Assembly (NCBI GenBank): GCA_036524115.1
Contig: DATDCY010000178.1
Coordinates: 1-24,598 of the forward strand
From: a bacterium
Lineage (GTDB): Bacteria; JAUVQV01; DATDCY01
Reading direction: 5' to 3'
Length of the DNA stretch: 24,598 nt
Shown one piece after another: positions 22,480 to 24,598 of this stretch. How positions within the stretch are numbered: position 1 is the first letter of the stretch; each line of letters opens with the position of its first letter. The notes under the pieces were generated by a model. It was not told the origin of the DNA. It ran no database searches and was given only the letters and a program-made list of their open reading frames with translations. The position numbers and the translations under genes were made by a program.

Positions 22480-24543
22480 ATGGCCGGGCGAAGTCGTCTC
22501 CCCAACCTCGTGGCCGGGGGGACAGTGCTGTGCCTCGCGCTCTTCGCCGCGGCGGACCTGCTGCTGCTGACGGTCGCGGACGGTGCCGCCGCGCGGACCC
22601 AGACCCATCGCGCCGTCGGCGCGGCGGCGGCGCTGGCCCTGCTGGCCATCGCGGCGCTGGCCGTCGCGCTGCAGCGCTTCGTCTTCCGTCCGCTCGAGGA
22701 GCTCGGGCGGGAGGTCCGCATCGCGCGCGTCAACCCGGCCCACGCGCTGGAACTGCCGGCGCGGCACCTGCTCGGCGACGTGCCCGCGGCGATCCAGGAC
22801 CTGGCTGCCGAGGCGGCGCACTCCCAGCGCACGATCGCCGACGCGGTCGCCGCCAGTTCGAGGGACCTCGAGGACCACCGCTCGCGGCTGGAGGCGGTCC
22901 TGATGGCGTTGGAGGAGGGCATCCTGGTCTGCGACGAGCAGGCGCGGGTGGTCTTCTACAACCCCGCCGCCCGGCTCGTGTTCCACGACAACCCGGCCCT
23001 GGGCGTGGGCCGGTCGCTCCACCTGCTGATCGCGGCCGCCCCGGTGGAGAACTCGCTGGGAGTGCTGCGCCGCCAGCGCGCCCGCAGCCAGGCGCCGGAG
23101 GAGGCGGGCGGCGACGTCTCCTTCGTCTGCACCACCCTCCAGGGTGGCGTGCTCAGCTGCCGCATCCGTCTGCTTCCGAGCCTTCCGGGCGTCTCCTGGT
23201 CGTTCCTCCTCGCCTGCAAGGACATCAGCGTCGAGGCCGAGGCGCAGGGGCGGCGCGAAAGCCTGCTGCGGGCGACCGTCAAGGAGATGCGCGTTCCGCT
23301 CACGGGGCTCGGCCTGAGCGCCGACAGCCTGGAGCTGCTGCCCAGCCTGGACGTCGAGAGCCGCACGGCGCTGGAGCAGTCCATCCGCCACGACGCGCAC
23401 CGGCTGATCGCGCAGTTCGACGTCCTGGCCCGGGAGATCGAGGAGGTGGGCTCGCCGCGCTACGTCACGCGCGAGATCTTCGTCGAGGACATCGTGGCCT
23501 CGGTCGCGCAGCGGCTGGAGGCCCGCGGGCTGCGCCTGACCATGATCGGCGAGCCGCTGTGGGTGCGGGCCGACGTGCACGCGCTGCTCTTCCTGCTGGA
23601 GTTCCTCGCGGAGAGGATCCGCGCCGCCTGCGGCGTCGCCGCGCTGGAGGTGGAGACGCTGCTGGGCGACCGGCACGTCTACTTCACCTACTGCTGGCAC
23701 GGCGCGCCGGTGCCGCAGGGGGAGATCCAGCGCTGGATGTCCGAGGCCGCCGAGCCCTACGACGCGCACACCGTCGGCGAGCTGCTCGAGCGCCAGGGCA
23801 GCGAGGTCTGGAGCCGCGCGCACCAGACCCCCGGCTACGCGACGCTCTCCTTCCCCCTGCCGTCGGCTCCCAGCCGCTGGGGGCCGCCGCCGCCCGCGTT
23901 GCCGGCGAGGCCGGTCTACGTGGAGATCGCCGCCCATCCCGCGCACGTGGAGGCGGGGGGGCGTGAGGGCGTCCCGCTCGGTCTGCTGACGTTCGTCGTC
24001 TTCGACACCGAGACGACCGGCCTTGCCCCGGGCGGGGGCGACCGCATCGTCTCGCTCGCGGGGGTGAAGATCGTCAACCGGGGCATCGTCGTCGGCGAGG
24101 CGTTCGACCGGCTCGTGAACCCGGGACGCGACATTCCCCCGGCCTCGGTGCGGTTCCACGGGATCACCGACGACATGGTCCGGGAGAAGCCGCGGCTGCC
24201 GGAGACGCTGCGCGCCTTCCATGCCTTTGTCGGCGACGCGGTGCTCGTCGGGCACAACGCGGCCTTCGACATGCGCTTCATCGGCCTCGAGGAGCCGGCC
24301 GCGGGCGTGCACTTTGGCGGACCGCTGCTGGACACGCTCGCGCTCTCGCGCTTCCTGCACGATCACACGCCCGTGCACTCGCTCGACGCCGTCGCGCGGC
24401 GGCTCGGCGTGGCCGTGCGCGATCGGCACACCGCGCTCGGGGATGCGCTGATCACGGCCGAGGTCTTCCTCCGGCTGCTGTATCTGCTGCAGGAGCGCGG
24501 GGTGACCACGCTCGGGCAGGCGCTGGAGGTCTCCGGGCGATGA
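22480..24543 (+). CDS. Membrane PAS/pseudo-histidine-kinase fused to a DnaQ-type 3'-5' exonuclease
   Basis: A 687-residue protein. Two N-terminal membrane spans (about 11-35 and 43-65) are followed by a linker and a PAS-like domain (about 135-260). A HisKA-like helix pair follows, in which the usual HELRTPLT reads KEMRVPLT, with Lys268 in place of His. A poorly conserved ATPase-like region occupies about 340-460. The C-terminal DEDDh exonuclease domain (about 500-680) is complete: D509 and E511 in FDTETTG, D597 in GHNAAFD, H650 and D655 in HTALGD. It resembles the epsilon subunit of DNA polymerase III but is membrane-tethered, so a role in signalling or RNA/DNA turnover is more likely than replication proofreading. 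It lies next to the response regulator and diverges from the DUF294 gene. No strong ribosome-binding site is seen before ATG 22480. Confidence 0.85.
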   Translation: MAGRSRLPNLVAGGTVLCLALFAAADLLLLTVADGAAARTQTHRAVGAAAALALLAIAALAVALQRFVFRPLEELGREVRIARVNPAHALELPARHLLGDVPAAIQDLAAEAAHSQRTIADAVAASSRDLEDHRSRLEAVLMALEEGILVCDEQARVVFYNPAARLVFHDNPALGVGRSLHLLIAAAPVENSLGVLRRQRARSQAPEEAGGDVSFVCTTLQGGVLSCRIRLLPSLPGVSWSFLLACKDISVEAEAQGRRESLLRATVKEMRVPLTGLGLSADSLELLPSLDVESRTALEQSIRHDAHRLIAQFDVLAREIEEVGSPRYVTREIFVEDIVASVAQRLEARGLRLTMIGEPLWVRADVHALLFLLEFLAERIRAACGVAALEVETLLGDRHVYFTYCWHGAPVPQGEIQRWMSEAAEPYDAHTVGELLERQGSEVWSRAHQTPGYATLSFPLPSAPSRWGPPPPALPARPVYVEIAAHPAHVEAGGREGVPLGLLTFVVFDTETTGLAPGGGDRIVSLAGVKIVNRGIVVGEAFDRLVNPGRDIPPASVRFHGITDDMVREKPRLPETLRAFHAFVGDAVLVGHNAAFDMRFIGLEEPAAGVHFGGPLLDTLALSRFLHDHTPVHSLDAVARRLGVAVRDRHTALGDALITAEVFLRLLYLLQERGVTTLGQALEVSGR

Positions 24544-24598
24544 GCGAGCCGGCAGGCACGCGGCCGGGAGCGGGCCCGGGGGCAGGCCGGGGAGCGGG
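24540..24598 (+). CDS. Possible start of a further gene, cut by the right edge
   Basis: An ATG at 24540 overlaps the exonuclease stop by four bases (ATGA) and has GGAGG ten bases upstream. The 19 full codons visible read MSEPAGTRPGAG and further Gly/Ala/Pro/Arg-rich sequence, too little to identify. The spacing matches other coupled pairs in this window. Confidence 0.4.
   Translation, partial: MSEPAGTRPGAGPGAGRGA

Noticed and set aside
1-24598. tRNA, rRNA, CRISPR array, transposon or prophage signals
   Set aside because: None seen on either strand: no clustered direct repeats, no transposase motifs, no inverted terminal repeats with target duplications.

Overview
The window is about 24.6 kb of very GC-rich bacterial DNA, estimated by eye at around 70% G+C. 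Genes are tightly packed, with several 4-base ATGA overlaps, GTG starts and GGAGG ribosome-binding sites. The gene set suggests an anaerobic or facultative bacterium of the Desulfobacterota/'Deltaproteobacteria' type or a similar high-GC lineage. It includes a cytoplasmic group 3c [NiFe] hydrogenase, heterodisulfide-reductase (Hdr) proteins, a MetF-MetV-type methylenetetrahydrofolate reductase, multi-PAS histidine kinases, a PilT ATPase and a predicted selenoprotein. This lineage call is inferred from gene content only. I found no rRNA, tRNA, CRISPR array, insertion sequence or prophage. The longest gene-free stretch is about 244 bases.

Left part (1-6900). A multi-PAS histidine kinase is cut by the left edge and read leftward. 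It diverges from a fused acetyl-CoA hydrolase/transferase-GNAT acetyltransferase. A lone pilT-like ATPase follows, convergent with a large multi-membrane-span glycosyltransferase-like protein.

Middle-left (7028-9823). Two overlapping half-size YeeE/YedE transporter genes are read leftward. In the first, the conserved Cys of the GG-C-TSGHG motif is an in-frame UGA. Reading continues in frame past it for 42 conserved residues, and a SECIS-like hairpin lies at the expected distance, so this is called a selenocysteine protein. Opposite it are a small membrane-anchored protein of unknown function and a beta-carbonic-anhydrase-like protein resembling the carboxysomal CsoSCA group.

Centre (9814-18853). 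A redox and one-carbon block. A MetF-MetV fusion diverges from an HdrC-HdrB fusion and HdrA. Convergent with these is an mvhD-mvhG-mvhA-epimerase operon. Together they provide the parts for an H2-linked, flavin-based electron-bifurcating complex that could feed methylene-THF reduction (Wood-Ljungdahl methyl branch). Assembly into one complex is an inference.

Right part (18908-24598). A metallophosphoesterase and a cNMP/CBS/DUF294 signalling protein are read leftward. They diverge from a single-domain response regulator and a membrane-bound, PAS-containing, catalytically degenerate kinase-like protein fused to a DnaQ-type exonuclease. A hyphenated palindrome sits between the two divergent units. 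A further gene probably begins at the right edge.
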